A DNA stretch of 64,000 nt, from the NCBI GenBank assembly GCA_001584585.1, contig LSYV01000037.1, forward strand, positions 813,317 to 877,316, in the 5' to 3' direction. Shown one piece after another: positions 1 to 12,200 of the stretch (positions within the stretch are counted from its first letter, which is position 1; each line of letters opens with the position of its first letter). This DNA comes from Gonium pectorale (taxonomy: Eukaryota; Chlorophyta; Chlorophyceae; Chlamydomonadales; Volvocaceae). The translations under genes were made by a program, and so were the position numbers. A model generated the notes under the pieces. The model did not search any database. It was given only the letters and a program-made list of their open reading frames with translations, and had not been told where the DNA came from.

Positions 1-2
1 GG

Positions 3-520
3 GTCGCACTGCTGCAGCTCATAGAGGCGGTCGCCTGTCAGGCGATGGTGGCGCTCACAGCTGACGCGGACAGCGGGGGGGCGGATGGCCCCCCACCGGA
101 AGAGCCGGTGGCGGCCGCCTCTTCGGGCGGCACGAGGGCACTGCCTGCGCTGTGGGAGGCTGCGGCGCTGATCGGCGCCTGCGCGGGGCTGTGCGACCGC
201 CTCGTCGGCTTGCTACCGGTCTTGAGGGTGGCGGGCGGCGACGCGGAGGCGGTGGAGCGGTTGACGGCGGCAGCGCAGGTGACGACGGGGAGGAGGAGAA
301 GCGGTGGGCCCTGGCCGCGCCCCTACTGACGACCGTGGCGCGAGTCACGGCCATGTGTCTGTGGGCGCCGGGCGCACTTGGGGCGGGCAGCGGCGGGGAT
401 GCCACGCGGTCCCGGTCACCCCGGCCGCCCCACGCCGCCGCCACCGCGGCACTGCGCTCGTGCGGAGAGTGGCTCCTACGGGAGCGAGAGTCGGGCCGCG
501 GCAGCGGTGCCTTGGTGTAG
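3..520 (+). CDS. 3' end of an unrecognised alpha-helical protein (partial, apparent frame break)
   Basis: The window opens inside a reading frame that runs without a stop from base 3 to about 275 and encodes a Leu/Ala-rich helical segment (LLQLIEAVACQAMV, LWEAAALIGACAGLCDRLV). From about 275 coding character moves to another frame (EEEKRWALAAPLLTTVARV, ALRSCGEWLLRERE) and ends at TAG 518-520. A CAG|GTGACG donor sits at about 273, but no acceptor leaves an intron of credible size, so the break is either a one-base indel (true or assembly) or an unusual junction. The composition suggests ARM/HEAT-like helices, but no family is recognised. The 5' part lies outside the window. Confidence 0.4.
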
Positions 521-1230
521 GGGCGACGCAGGCGGAGGGCGGCCGCCAGGGCACCACCGGCGGCCGTGTCGATGCGCCTTTGCTTGCGCGTGTGCCGGCC
601 GATGCGTCGGCGGTCCTCCAGGACCTGCTGTCGGTGCAGGCCGAGCTGTCGGCGTAGCGAGCGTACGCGTGGCGGTTGGGCCGACGGGCTGAGGAGGCAA
701 CCTGGGCGCGTCGGGTTGGACAACACGCGGCATGCGCTGGAGGTCGTTGAGCTTGCGGAGGGTCAAGAAGGCAGTGGCGCACCTTCGCATGTGCGGCTTC
801 GCGTCTCGGCCATGAGCGTTTACCCCTGGCAAGGATGCATCTCCGCCTCTGTGACCCATCTTTCTCTCAGCAAGGCACGTATGCCGCTGTAGTGGCGTCC
901 GGCAGTTAAGACACACACTGCTACTTCTGCGTATTTCTTTTCAACACTGCTACGTTCCCCGTGTCAGGAGGCCAGCGTAAGGCAACGCGCGCTTTCAAGT
1001 GAGCCCCTCCTGCTGAGAGCGGGGAGGGTCGAACAGACTTCAGCGCACCGCATACGGCAGCGGTCCCGCCGGGGGCTGGGTGGGATACCCTGCGGCAAAG
1101 CATGCCCCCCCCCGGGGACGCCCCGCCAACTCTTCCATGCGGGATGATGAAGCGACGCCATGGGAACAGGCCGCGAACACGCAGCTCCCAAAGGTGCAGC
1201 CCGCCTCATCCAGTGTCCGCATAGCCTCGA

Positions 1231-1322
1231 CGGCTCAGCATTGCTGGTGGCAGCGCGGGGTGTTGAACCTGTTCCGACCATCGACGCGTCGCAAAAAACG
1301 GGTTGCGGAGGCGGCCGCGGCC
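1231..1322 (+). repeat. Dispersed repeat, copy A (partner at 6129-6222)
   Basis: It begins with CGGCTCAG, contains a perfect 23-nt match to 6150-6172 (1257-1279, starting GGGGTGTTGAACC), and then resumes similarity at GCGGAGGCGGC (1305-1315 against 6207-6217). The partner copy spans the start codon of the 6182 gene. This copy has no matching start codon and soon meets a stop. Confidence 0.65.
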
Positions 1323-1716
1323 TAGTTTTTGGCACGCTGACGCTCGGGGCCCATTCCTGCCGGAGCGCATGAGGGCGCCGAAGTCGTTGAGTTGACGTCC
1401 GAACCCGCACACGCGGCAGTCTGTAGCCCCTGGCGTCACCGCCTCCAGAGGCGCTGTCGCCAGTAGCGTTGGTTGTTTTGGTGGCGACGGCAGTGGTCCC
1501 CGCGAGGCTTGCGGCGGGTCTGCGCCGTGGGTGGTGCCGGGCGCGCTCGTGGCTGTGGGGCGCAGCCAGAGGGCGGCTGCAAGTGCAGTCCGAGGCGTGG
1601 TGCGTAGACGACGTGTGATTGCACGCAACACACGGTCGGCCCTGGCGCCTGAGCTTGCCGCCGCCCATGGGAGGTGGAGAAGTGAGATTGCACACAACCC
1701 AAACCACCAAGGGCTG

Positions 1717-1829
1717 AGCGGCAAGAGGCCTACTCAACCCGTCTCTGTCCCCACCGCTCCCTCAACCTGCAGAAGCGGCAAGAGGCCTACTCAAACCGTC
1801 TCTGTTCCCACCGCCCCCTCAACCTGTCC
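1717..1829 (+). repeat. Two-copy tandem repeat, 57-bp unit
   Basis: Two adjacent units starting AGCGGCAAGAGGCCTACTCA at 1717 and 1774 differ at only a few positions. The repeat is non-coding. Confidence 0.8.
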
Positions 1830-2318
1830 TTCCTCAGCTCTGACCATAATATGGGCAGTCCGGCTAGGACGCGGAGGTTACAACTGGTCTCTGGTCAGGG
1901 GGTCGCACCTTTCCACTGAGCCCCCCTCCTCACGACAGGGATGGATAGGCTACACCAGGAATGCACTAGGATTATGCCGCGGCACGCTGTGATGTGTGGC
2001 AGGCAGGGAACGAACAGGGGGAGCACTATTTAATTGCGGGATCTGGCGCGGGGGCGGGAAGGCGGGACAGTCCCTTGAAAGCCCAGCGCTTGCTAAGAGC
2101 TCTACAAGGATCCCGGCCCCTATCCGCCTTCCGGAGAGCGCCTTGGAGAAAGGGACTGCCCGTACTGTTTTTGTACGTCCCTCGGACTGCCTTTTGGCGC
2201 CGGCAGAGGCAACCCAAACCATCTTGGCGTGTGTCCGGGCTGCAGGGCATTGTTGCTGTTTTGTGCAGAGCAATCGCCGACGCCCCCACGCCTTTAGTGC
2301 GAGCCACCAGCACCCACA

Positions 2319-3355
2319 ATGGGCGAGACGCTGCTGCATGTGCCCGCACGGGTACTGGGCTTTGCTGAGTCTAATGCGGAATTGTCGGTTACGCACAATG
2401 CTGAGCACCGAGAGGGCAGTGCGCAAAAGAGTTTGCTGAGCGCCTTGCTCAAAGGTAGCCGCCCGCCTATGCCGTCGACCTACATGGAGTCCTCCGAGAC
2501 GGACTCGGACGAGGAGATGGAGGACGGCGAGCGGGACGAGGAGTTAGAAGACGCGGAGGAGCCGGAATCGGAGGGCGGCGATTATGGCGCCAACAGCGGG
2601 ACTGCGCCGGTACCCATTCCATCGACATCGTGAGTGAACGAGTTTGCTCATCAAGCAAGTTGGTGACGGCTAGTTGTTGGCTTGGTTCTGGCGCCTTCCC
2701 ACTGCCTTCCTCTTTGCCAAGTTCGTTACAGCGCCGACGCGCGCCAACAAGTATTGTTGCCATTATCCATAGCACGTTGTTGCCTTGGTATGCGCGTTCC
2801 GGTTTCGAGCGGCGCCACATCCCGCGTTCCCGCGCAGCGAGGCCTTCCTGAAGGCGCAGCGCGAGGCGCTCAAGCGATTCGTGTACGTCCATCAGATCGA
2901 GGAAATGCGACGACAGTGCGCTGCCTACTTCGCTCGCCAGGCGCGCTTCAGCGAGGTGGGTCCTAGCCATTGTTGGCGCGCAGATCCCTGTCCGAGGTTT
3001 GGCGCCAATGAGTTTTGTCATGTATTGCAACCAGCGTGGGTACAAGTGGAGAACGCATTGTTCATCCATGGGCAGGCTGTCCGTTGGCAGGCTATCTGAC
3101 GTGTCTGCGCGGGAAACCCGTGTCCTTGTCGGCGCCCCTGCGCTCATCTTTACGCCGAGCTGCGACTCGTCCTTGGTACGTACGCTTACCTTGTTTGCTG
3201 ACAGCTGGCATGCTCTTCCTCTTGCCTTGCAGGCCCGGCCGGCCGAGAACCCGGATAGCACGATGCCGCAGGCGCCCACCGCTCCGGGGATACCGGGCCA
3301 CTCCACCGCGAGGACGCGATTCCCGTCCTTCGCACAGCAAGCTCCCGGCTTTTGA
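2319..3355 (+). CDS. Unrecognised 183-aa protein with an acidic tract and a charged helix (3 exons)
   Basis: Proposed exons are 2319-2629, 2838-2955 and 3233-3355, with TC|GTGAGTG, GAG|GTGGGT and CAG acceptors; all phases agree. The ATG at 2319 lies in a good context (CCACAATGG). Residues about 55-85 are very acidic (SSETDSDEEMEDGERDEELE). Exon 2 encodes a strongly charged helix (FLKAQREALKRFVYVHQIEE) with potential to coil or bind nucleic acid. The C-terminus is Pro-rich and ends APGF. No family is recognised; the acidic-then-basic layout is common in nuclear proteins, but that is inference. The last exon is the least certain because it is assigned only from its acceptor and frame. Confidence 0.5.
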
Positions 3356-6181
3356 GTCTGCAATGGGGCGCCGCAATGGCTTCCCAGCTGGCTCAGAAAC
3401 GTGAGTTGTGCTGCGTGGCGAGCGTCGGCTTCTGGTGTCTCCCATGATGACGAACGAGGTTGAGATCAGTATTTGGGTGTGTGACTCTACAAGCACCTGA
3501 GGACCTGACGAGCATCGACTTGCTGTTGCGAGGAAGCTACGCGCGCGTGTGGCACGCGGCGTGGATATGCTGACAAGAACCCCCGCGGGCTTGCATGTAT
3601 GGGTTGCTGTATGGGGCCGGCATTGGAGGTCCGTCCGCCATGAGCCCGCTTTGGGCTATGGCGTTGGTTTCCCCAATGCCTATACACAAAAGCTCCCCTC
3701 ACAGCCAATGCCGTGCTCGGCGCCGCTGGCCATGCGATTTGTGACGCGCGCTCTGGGCGTAGGCTAATTGCCCTCCTCCTGGGTAAGGGCGCTTCTTTCA
3801 TGATGTACAGGACGTAACGCGCAGGGATTGCAGGGCGCCGCCCTTCCGAAGCACTTTCTACTCGGTGCTGGCGCCGCCGGTCCCTGGCCGGACCGAGGTT
3901 CCGTGGTGCGGACATTGTCCTGTGTGTTGCCCACCGCCAGTGGCCAGGACCTGCTTTGTTGGGTGCGCCTGTGCCGAGCGTGGCGGTTACGCAGGTTGCA
4001 CGGCTAGGCGTAGACGTAGCTCTTCGTTTCGTGCACTGGCGGTCGATCGGGGTTCCGTTCTGGGTTTGGGGGATAGGCGTGCCCTTTCAATGCGTTGCAA
4101 TAAGCACTGCCATTCGGCGCCGCGTGGCCTGCCAATGCTACCGCTGTGGCTGCTCCCGGGTGATAGTGCGTTCGACTAGTTTCAAATTGGAACCTGTTTG
4201 ATACCCGACATACATGAGCAATCTGCACCCAAAGTGGTTTTGTGAATTAGGACAATCATGTCAGCTGTTGTTGCATATTGCGCGCTTTTCATTGCCCAGT
4301 CCTTTTCGTTTCAATGACAATACTAGGCGGCTCCGTGGCCTGCACGTGGGAGGCGGTTGGCGATGGATTTTTGCGAGTCTGGCTTCGAAGCTTTGTTTGG
4401 TTCCGCGGCTCTGGTTGCGCCCTCCCAAAATAGGACCCTCGAGTCCTTGGGGCCGCTTCCTGCGCCCAATGTGGTGCCCGGAGTGACAGTAGGATTTTGT
4501 TGTTGAGAGTGCCTTTCGTGAGGGACGCTTCGGCGCCATTGGCGGCGGCCCATACCGCAACAGCTCCATGGTGCCGTAAATGGGTGTACGTGCCGGGCTG
4601 GTTGGCTTCCGTTCGAAGTGCCGCCATGCCTCCGACCCGTGTGCGACCCATGATGGCGCACCCCCATGTGGTGTCCATAACCGCTGTGCGGCACGAGTGC
4701 GCAGCGGGCGGCGCAAACGAATTGTGCGAGCGGCGTGGCGTGTATGGATGCCGCCGCCGTGAGTGCACGCTGTGAAGCGAATTACGCGGTTTGGAATCTA
4801 GATGGCGCGGGATGCGAGGCGTTTGCCTTGGGTTGCCGCACCGGAAACTGGAGTGAAAACAGACGTGAGAACAATCATCAATGTGCGCTTAGTAAGATCT
4901 GTGGGCTGTGTCAGTGCGACAGGCCCGAGGCCCGCTGCCGACGCCTGTAGAAGTGGTGTGGTAGCAGGGATGGCGGACGCTGGTAAATAAAGCGTTCCAT
5001 GAGACTGGAGCTTGGAGGTAGGTGCATTTGGGCGGTATCGTACTTGTCGACGCGCGCCGTGGGGCAGTTCTACCCTGTCTACAGGCGCTGTAGTCGTGTC
5101 CCATGCACTAATTCGTTGTTATTGTTTGAATAGGTTTGGTGTTTCGTGCCTTCATCCAGCCATCGTGCGGAATCAGGCTGGACCTGATGCCTGCAAGTGC
5201 TGGCATAGGTGGCTATGCTCCGGGCGCGATAATGAATGCGGTCGTTGTCAGGCTTCTGTACATGCAAAAGTATGTAGTATCCTACATGTCACTAGGCGTG
5301 GGTCGTCCACTTGCCACGGATTTATGTTAAAGATAGGTTACCACCTGTAACCATCGCGCTCCCTAAAGTGCCTGCCTCTCTGCAACAACCGAGGACAGTT
5401 TGTGGTATGCTATGTGGCATCCTGGTCGTGAATATGCATTTGACCCTTGCATTTATCGTGTTGGGGAAAGGGGACTGGGGTAGACGCACTCCTTATGGGC
5501 GGAAAGGGGGTCATCAAGGGCGGCGGCTGGTTGCTCGGGCGTGGAGAGGGTTGGACCCAGACCCGGGGGCTCTGGGTGGCATGCTTGGCGGGGTTCATCC
5601 TTTGGGATCCATACTTAAAATTTGGCGTCCCCATTCCTTATGGGATAGACGCATTCCTGATCAGATTGGATGGGAATGGCATGGAGCGTGTTTTTCCGGC
5701 CCCTACTTCATTTGGTATTGGGGAGATGCCCAGCTGAGTCTGCAAAAGATGTTTGGTGTTGGACATCCCCAATCAAAGCGGCAGACCCCTAAGATAGGAA
5801 GAAGCGATGCAATTGTTGACGCTGCAAGCAAACTAGCGGTTCTTTGGGAGCTCCGCGGGGCATCCTCAGCGCTCCTGTTGTGCACTACCAATGGCAAAAA
5901 AGGTTGCACGGCGTATCACAGACTCGTACCACCGACCGGCCTCGCCAACTGCTGCTTCCAGCGCGTGCGTGGAGTGACACCAGGGGAACGGGTTGCTTTT
6001 ACATATATGTCGTGCTTGTCCTTCAATACTTAGCCCTTTTCCTCCGCGAGCTTCTTACCTTCTATGCTGGCCCGCAGCCGCAGCCTATCTCAAAAGCCCA
6101 ACCTTCCTCGTCCAGCATCTAGCCTTGGCGGCTCAGCCGAGCTGGCGCGGGGGTGTTGAACCTGTTCCGACCCCGACACAA
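3356..6181. other. Intergenic/UTR sequence, no supported gene
   Basis: The only open frames are short, with mixed third-position bases unlike the neighbouring exons. A TGTAA motif at 5346-5350 could be a plus-strand poly(A) signal, but it lies 2 kb past the stop at 3355. The motif 'tagacgca(c/t)tcct' occurs twice (about 5484 and 5647). The right end carries copy B of the dispersed repeat. Confidence 0.5.
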
Positions 6182-6222
6182 ATGTCCAAGCCGCGACAAA
6201 CGGGGAGCGGAGGCGGCTTCGG
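6129..6222 (+). repeat. Dispersed repeat, copy B, overlapping the start of the 6182 gene
   Basis: It shares CGGCTCAG, a perfect 23-nt block (6150-6172) and GCGGAGGCGGC (6207-6217) with 1231-1322. The similarity runs through the proposed 5' UTR, the ATG at 6182 and the first ~13 codons, so the start region of the downstream gene is made partly of repeated sequence. Confidence 0.65.
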
Positions 6223-9200
6223 CCGAGCCTTCTACACGGATGACGACATCATGTATGACGACGACGCGGAATACATCCCACCGGCGCGCAAGAAGACGCC
6301 GGCGTTCGGCGGGAAGGAGCGCCCCAGCGCTAAACGACCTACTCCGGCTCACTCGCCCCCACCGGGCGCTGGAGTTCAGCCTACAAGCCCTGGCAAAGCC
6401 GTGCGGTCCCGGCCGACGAACAACCAGCTCCTGTGAGCGCGGGGCCCGGCACAAACTGAAAGGGTCAAGCCATGTGTCGGGGGCCGCGAGTCCGCGACCC
6501 TCGTGTGCGCTGCAGGGCTACAGTTCTGAAACTGGGTTTGCGTCCATCTGCCTTCAGGTACAAGGCGTATTTCCGCTGGGCGCACTATCCTCACAAGCTG
6601 AAGAATGCCAACCTTCCGGTGGAGACGGACGCCTGTGCTAGTGTCACAGCTGCATTCCTGCAGGTTGGGATGCGGCTACGGTGCTGTGCACCGGTGGCGA
6701 AGGCGGTCTCGCTTTCCCTTCGCGCGTTGAATAAGCATGACTCGGCGCTGCCCGCAGGTGCTCCAAATTATGCAGACCGCTGAGCAGCTCCGGCACGGTA
6801 ACAACAAGCGCAACGTGCTGCAGGTGTGTCGGCGTGTATTCGCGACTCGTGCGTTGTCGCAGTCGCGGAGCCTATGTTCGCGAATATCATCGTGCGTTGA
6901 AACCTGCAGATTCTATCCAGCAATACACGGAGAACCAAGGTGGTGGAGCTATCCTCGGGGACCCACAGGTGGGGCTTCGACGGTTTCATTTGCCGACATG
7001 CCCACGTGCGCACACCAGGGTTGGGTTTCATGATGCGGGCTTGTCCGACCCAATGAGATAATGTGGGGGAGCGCGGCGGGGCATGGTTCTCGAGCGTGAG
7101 CCTGCGAGATACCCGCCGCAGCGGGCTCTGCCAAGCCCCCGGCACCATTCGTTGCAGTTACCACCATACGTGTTGCTAAGCCACACGGTGTACGCTCCAT
7201 CGGCAGGGTTCCTGATGAGCTGAAGAAGCATTACTTGTCGGACGGCGAGGGTGGGCAGTACAGCACGAACCTGGACCGCAACCGCTACGGCAATGACGAC
7301 AACTACCTGTTCACGGGTAGGTCACGCAACGGGGGTTCCCCGCATTAACTCGGCTTCCCGCCCGGGCTGGCGCGTGCGGATCGGCCCGGCGGGACGAACC
7401 TTGCCTGCGCCCTGGACTGCAACGCCTGCAACGCTTCGGTGCTGAGGCCTCGAGCTGTTGCCTCGCTTGGATTTTGTGAAATCAAGCATGGCTTTGCGCT
7501 GTCTAATACCTCCACCCCGCTGCTGACTTTCTCCTGCGCCGTCAGTCATCCGCTACGACCTGGAGTTCCTGGGCCTGTGCCCCTGCATGGTGGACGTGGA
7601 GATTATCGACGCAAAGCAGGTGGGGGCCTGTTGCGTAGGCGGCGTGGGAGTGTCTGTGACTCTGCCGGTTTGCTCTTGACGCTCGCTTCCGATCAAGAGC
7701 TTGAGAGGTCGATTGCTGTTGTTTACGAAAGCAGGTTCCTGCCGTACCCCATCCCTTGCGACAGGGAAACTCCTCAATCATTGTGTCGGCGGGCACCGAG
7801 GTTTGCACCTGCCAGGGCGGGCCGCCGCTGGGCGCGATGCCGCAGATGCCCGCTGCGGTGCCGCCGGCCCCCTACCACCACCACCCGGCCGCGCCGCCGC
7901 CGCCGCACGGCATGGAGATGCACCGGCCAGCAATCAGCGGGGAGAGGCGCGTTCCACCGGGCATCAAGGTGCGGCACCGGCAGCATACGCTGTTGAGAGC
8001 TGCGGCTTGCGAGCTTGTATACTCCGTTGTACTCATGTTGTTCGCATCGCTTCATCTTGCGCCGCGGGCTGGCCAGTGCGGTTGTCCATCGGGGTCTGCA
8101 AAATGCGCTCTCCCCCTGCAGGCTGAGTATCCGCCGGCGGGGCCGATGCATGAGCAGTTGGCCGGCGCGGGCCCGACAAACAGCGGCTACGGCGGGGGCC
8201 GTGGAGAGCCGCCTGACCTGGGCCCAGTGCCGCAGCTCTACGGCGGCGGTGGAGGCGGGGGCGGCGCCAGCCTCCGCGGCGGTGCGGGCCTGGGCGGGCC
8301 TGTGGGGCGGGAGAGCCCCAAGCGCAGCGGCACCAGCGTCAGCCAGCTCTTTGACGCGCTCGTGATGGCAGCAACAGGTGGGTCTTGCACCAGTGCGCCT
8401 CCTTCTTAGACCCCGTGTAGACATCCTAACACCGACGGCTTGTCCTGTCGCGTGCACTACAACCTGGACTGTGAACTTTTGTAACACCTTGTGCGCCACG
8501 TATGCCTCTGAGCCTAGCTGCTCAAGGAGCGTGAAGTAATTATCATTTTGTAACGTTTTACAGGCGGCGCGGATGGAGCCGCTGCCGCTGGTGGGTTGGG
8601 CGGCGAGCCGCCGGTGACCAGCCCAGCGCATGCGGACCGGCCGGACCGCGTCGGCCCCGTCCCGGGCATGGGCTTTGGCGGCGGCAGTGGCGGTGGCGGC
8701 GGCATTGGCGGTCCGCGCATGCACGGGCCCCCCAACCGCAACAAGTCGAAGCTCTGGTCCATCAACAATCTCTCGTTCGGCGGGGAGGTGGACAGCCTGC
8801 AGAACGCGCTGGACGCCTTCCGGGAGCAGGTGCGTGCTGGCCCGCGCTGGCACGTGCACAGTCCAGGTTCCACGAGGCCTGCCTGATGGGCTGGGAATGA
8901 ACGTAGGCGGCGCGCCAGGGAAGGGCATGGCATGGCATAAGGCAGCGTCTGGGACGCGTATCGATGTGCCAGACGCGCCTGCGGGTTGGCCGTGCTGATG
9001 TCCTTGCCTCACTGTCCCTCAGGACGAGATCGCGTCTGGCGACCCTGCCGCGTTCCTCACGGGCGGCTCGGCTGGCGGGGCGGCGGTGGGCCCCGACGGC
9101 AGCCTGCAGCGGAGCGACTCCCTCCGGCATCGGCGACGCAAGCCTATGCGCAACAGCTCCATCCTGGGCCGGCCAACCAGCAGCGGCGGTGTGGCTCCCA

Positions 9201-12200
9201 TGGGGCCCAAACTGGCCATGAACCTGCGGGTGAGCGGGGACTAGGTGGCTGAGCGTGTTCACCATCGGGCAGCTTAAAGCTTCCAGGGGATTGGCCATGT
9301 CACGGAACGGAACGGAATGGCGAGCTGCAGCGGGGCCTTTGATGCACTCATCGACTGGGGCATCTCACCCGGCGTCTGGACCCGGGATTTGCCTAAACGC
9401 CCACATCCTTGGGGGAAAAAGGCAAGGAACGGCTTGGCCGCCAGACGGGCGAATGCTGCTGGCTTGGAGCCCGCCGTACCTTCTTTTACCCACTTTTCCA
9501 AGCTTCGAAGCTACCTGAGCACCGGGTTTCATCGGGCACGCAGGAGAAGTCGGACGACAACCTGCGGCTAGCGGCGGACCCCGAGGTGGGCACCGCCGCG
9601 GGGATGGGCACGGGCGGCGGCGCCTTCGGGCCGGGGGGGCTGCCCGGCGCCGGGCGTGACCACCTCCACGGTGGAGGCGGCGGCGGCGCGACGCAGGTCA
9701 GCAGCCTGGTGTCGGGCGAGGACGACAACGACGGCGGCGCGGGGGAGGCGGACGCGGAGGACGCGTTGGCGGCGAAGGAGGACCTGGGCGTGGAGGGCGA
9801 GGGCGAGGCGGGCGGCGAGGAGGATGGGCTGGACGACGGCGGGCGCGGCGGCCTGGGCCTCGGCTCGACGGCGAGCGGGACCTTTGCGCGGGGGGCGGGC
9901 ATGGCCGGCCGGGTGAGCGGCGGCTTGGGGCGGGGTGGGCGTCACAGGAGCCAAATGCCATGCTTCCTGACTGTCTGCCACGGCGGGGGCTCGGTGCTAA
10001 CACACGCAAATCGGGCATGCGAGGGTAATAGGTTTTAGTAGGGCTTCGATGGGTGGCAGCCATGCGCCCAAGGCCTGTGTCGAAGCTGCGTCCTGGCCGT
10101 CTGTCATGCCCGCCCTTCGCTCCACTGCAGAGTCCCCTGCGCCACCACGTGCGCCACGTGCCGCGGCAGTCGTCGGTCGCCAATCTGGGGCCCCGGTCGC
10201 CAACAGCATGGGCGGGGCCGGGGCGCGAGGCGCGGCCAAGTGGCGGCGGCAGTGGGCGGCGGCCGGGGCGCGTGGGAGGGTTCGCCGTTGCTGGGCCCCG
10301 GCGGGCTGGGCGGCTCGGCGGCGGCCGCGGTGGCAGGGGAGCAGCTCCGGCGCCTCGCAAACGAACTCGAGGTCGTAAGGTAAGAGATGGAGCCGGCGCG
10401 ATGCTGCGTTCCGCCTCACGGATAATAAGTAAAGGCATGAAGCAGCTCGCCGCTCGGTTGGTCCTCATACCGATGAACACTAGAAAGTGTGGATGCGTTG
10501 CTTCCAGCTGCTCGTGCGCTGCCGACCCTGCATGCCAGCCAGGGGCCAATGCCCCCGAGTCCCGACGTGTGCACGTGCAGGCACGAAAACCGCAGCCTCC
10601 GGCAGCAGCTCCAGCGCGCCAGCAGCAGCACGCTGAACGGCACCAGTGCCACCGGCTCGCCCGGACTGGCGGGGAAGCCGCCGCTGCCCGCGCCGCTGCC
10701 GCTGCAGGAGACCACGGAGGCAGCCAGGCTCCGTAAGCTCGAGGTACGAGTCGGGGCTGCCCCTGTCCAGCGGGATGGGACTGGTCGGCCGGGGATTCCA
10801 GGGCTCGCCTTTGTGTTCTCTGGTTCGGTTTGGAGGCCGGTTGGGAAGGGCTGAATATCCGAGTACGCGCGGCTGAAAATGTTTTGATTGGACCCTTGTC
10901 GTCGCGCCCTCGTACCGTTCATGAGTGCACACGGTATGTCGTTCTGGCATCCCGTCGGGAGAATGGTCAAAGAACGCCCCTGTAACTTGTTCCGCGTCGC
11001 TCCTGGTGAAGGAGCCACGCCTCTAGCAAACAGCAAGTTCGCTGCAGCTTCTCACCGACAGTCCTTCTTCTGCGCCCCTCAGGCCGAGCTGTCCTCCATG
11101 CGCGGTGAGCTGATGGGGCTCAACAGCGCCAAGAAGTCGGCCGACGAGGAGAACCGGCAGCTCAAGCGGGAGCTGCTCGCCTCGCAGCAGCAGGTGGCGG
11201 CGCTGCTCTCGCGCATGCTGGGCTCGGCAGCGCCCACGGGGATCGCGCCCGCGCCAGGAGCGGCTGCCGGCGGCACCTCCGGCGCTGCGCAACCGCCGCT
11301 GCAGCAGCAGCAGTCTGCGATGCCCCCCGCGGCCGGCGCGGCGTTCGACCCGAGCGCCTTCGCCGCGCACTTCGCGGCGATGCGGCAGGGCCCACCGCAC
11401 CAGGCAGGGACGGCTGTGGACGCGCCGGCCAGGACGAACGAGGTGCGCGAGGGCTGCCAACGCGGCCAGTAGCACGTGCTGTTGGAGGCTTCCCCTGTGT
11501 CGGCTTTACTACGCGGCACCAAAGTGGCTTGAACGCTGTACTCCACATGCGTTTGTGTCATGACGCCGACGCCAGAGGTTTGTCGAAAGCTATTTTGCCA
11601 ACGCTTGCTCCGTGCTGTTTGCTAACGCCTTCCCATCGCTCTAACGCCTTCCCGATGCACCTTTCAGGCGCGGCTTACCGCGGCGGACGGCATACCCGCG
11701 GCGCGAATCATCGACGGCGCGGCCGCCGAAGCGCATCGGCGGTCGGAGCCGGGGGCGGCCCACGGCGACGCGGCGGATGACGCGGCGTACCACCATCAAG
11801 CGTTGGGGAGGAAGCGCACAGCCGAGGAGGCTGGGCTTCCCTCAGCCCAGGCCGCCGCCCACGCGGCGGGCCCCGACGCCCCGCCGCACAAAGCCTCGCC
11901 GCCGTCGCCGGGCGCCCGCGACAGGGGCCAGGCGTCAGCGGCGCAGCGCCAGCTGATGTCCTTCCCCACCTTTGCACCCTACATCCCGCCCGCCTCCGGT
12001 TTGCAGCAGCAGCAGTCGCAACCGCAGCCCCAGCACCCGCAGACCCAGGTGCAGGCGCCAGCACCGCAGCCCGCGGACTCGGCAGCCACCCCCGCGGACA
12101 GCGTTGGTTTCTCGGATGTAGTGCAGCTCCTGGCCTTGCCCAACCTGGACAGTGGCTTCGTCGCCACTTCGGAGTTGGCCGTTCCCGCATTTGGAAGCGG

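Larger units (their letters stand above)
521..2318. other. Intergenic region/3' UTR with a duplicated block and a 57-bp tandem repeat
   Basis: No convincing coding exon is visible. It holds a block at 1231-1322 that recurs at 6129-6222, and a two-copy 57-bp tandem duplication at 1717-1829. It also contains the 5' flank of the gene starting at 2319. No TGTAA signal was found directly after the stop at 520. Confidence 0.5.

Noticed and set aside
7774..9012. 412-codon open frame on the minus strand
   Set aside because: It crosses several exons and introns of the plus-strand 6182 gene and has Arg/Ala/His shadow composition.
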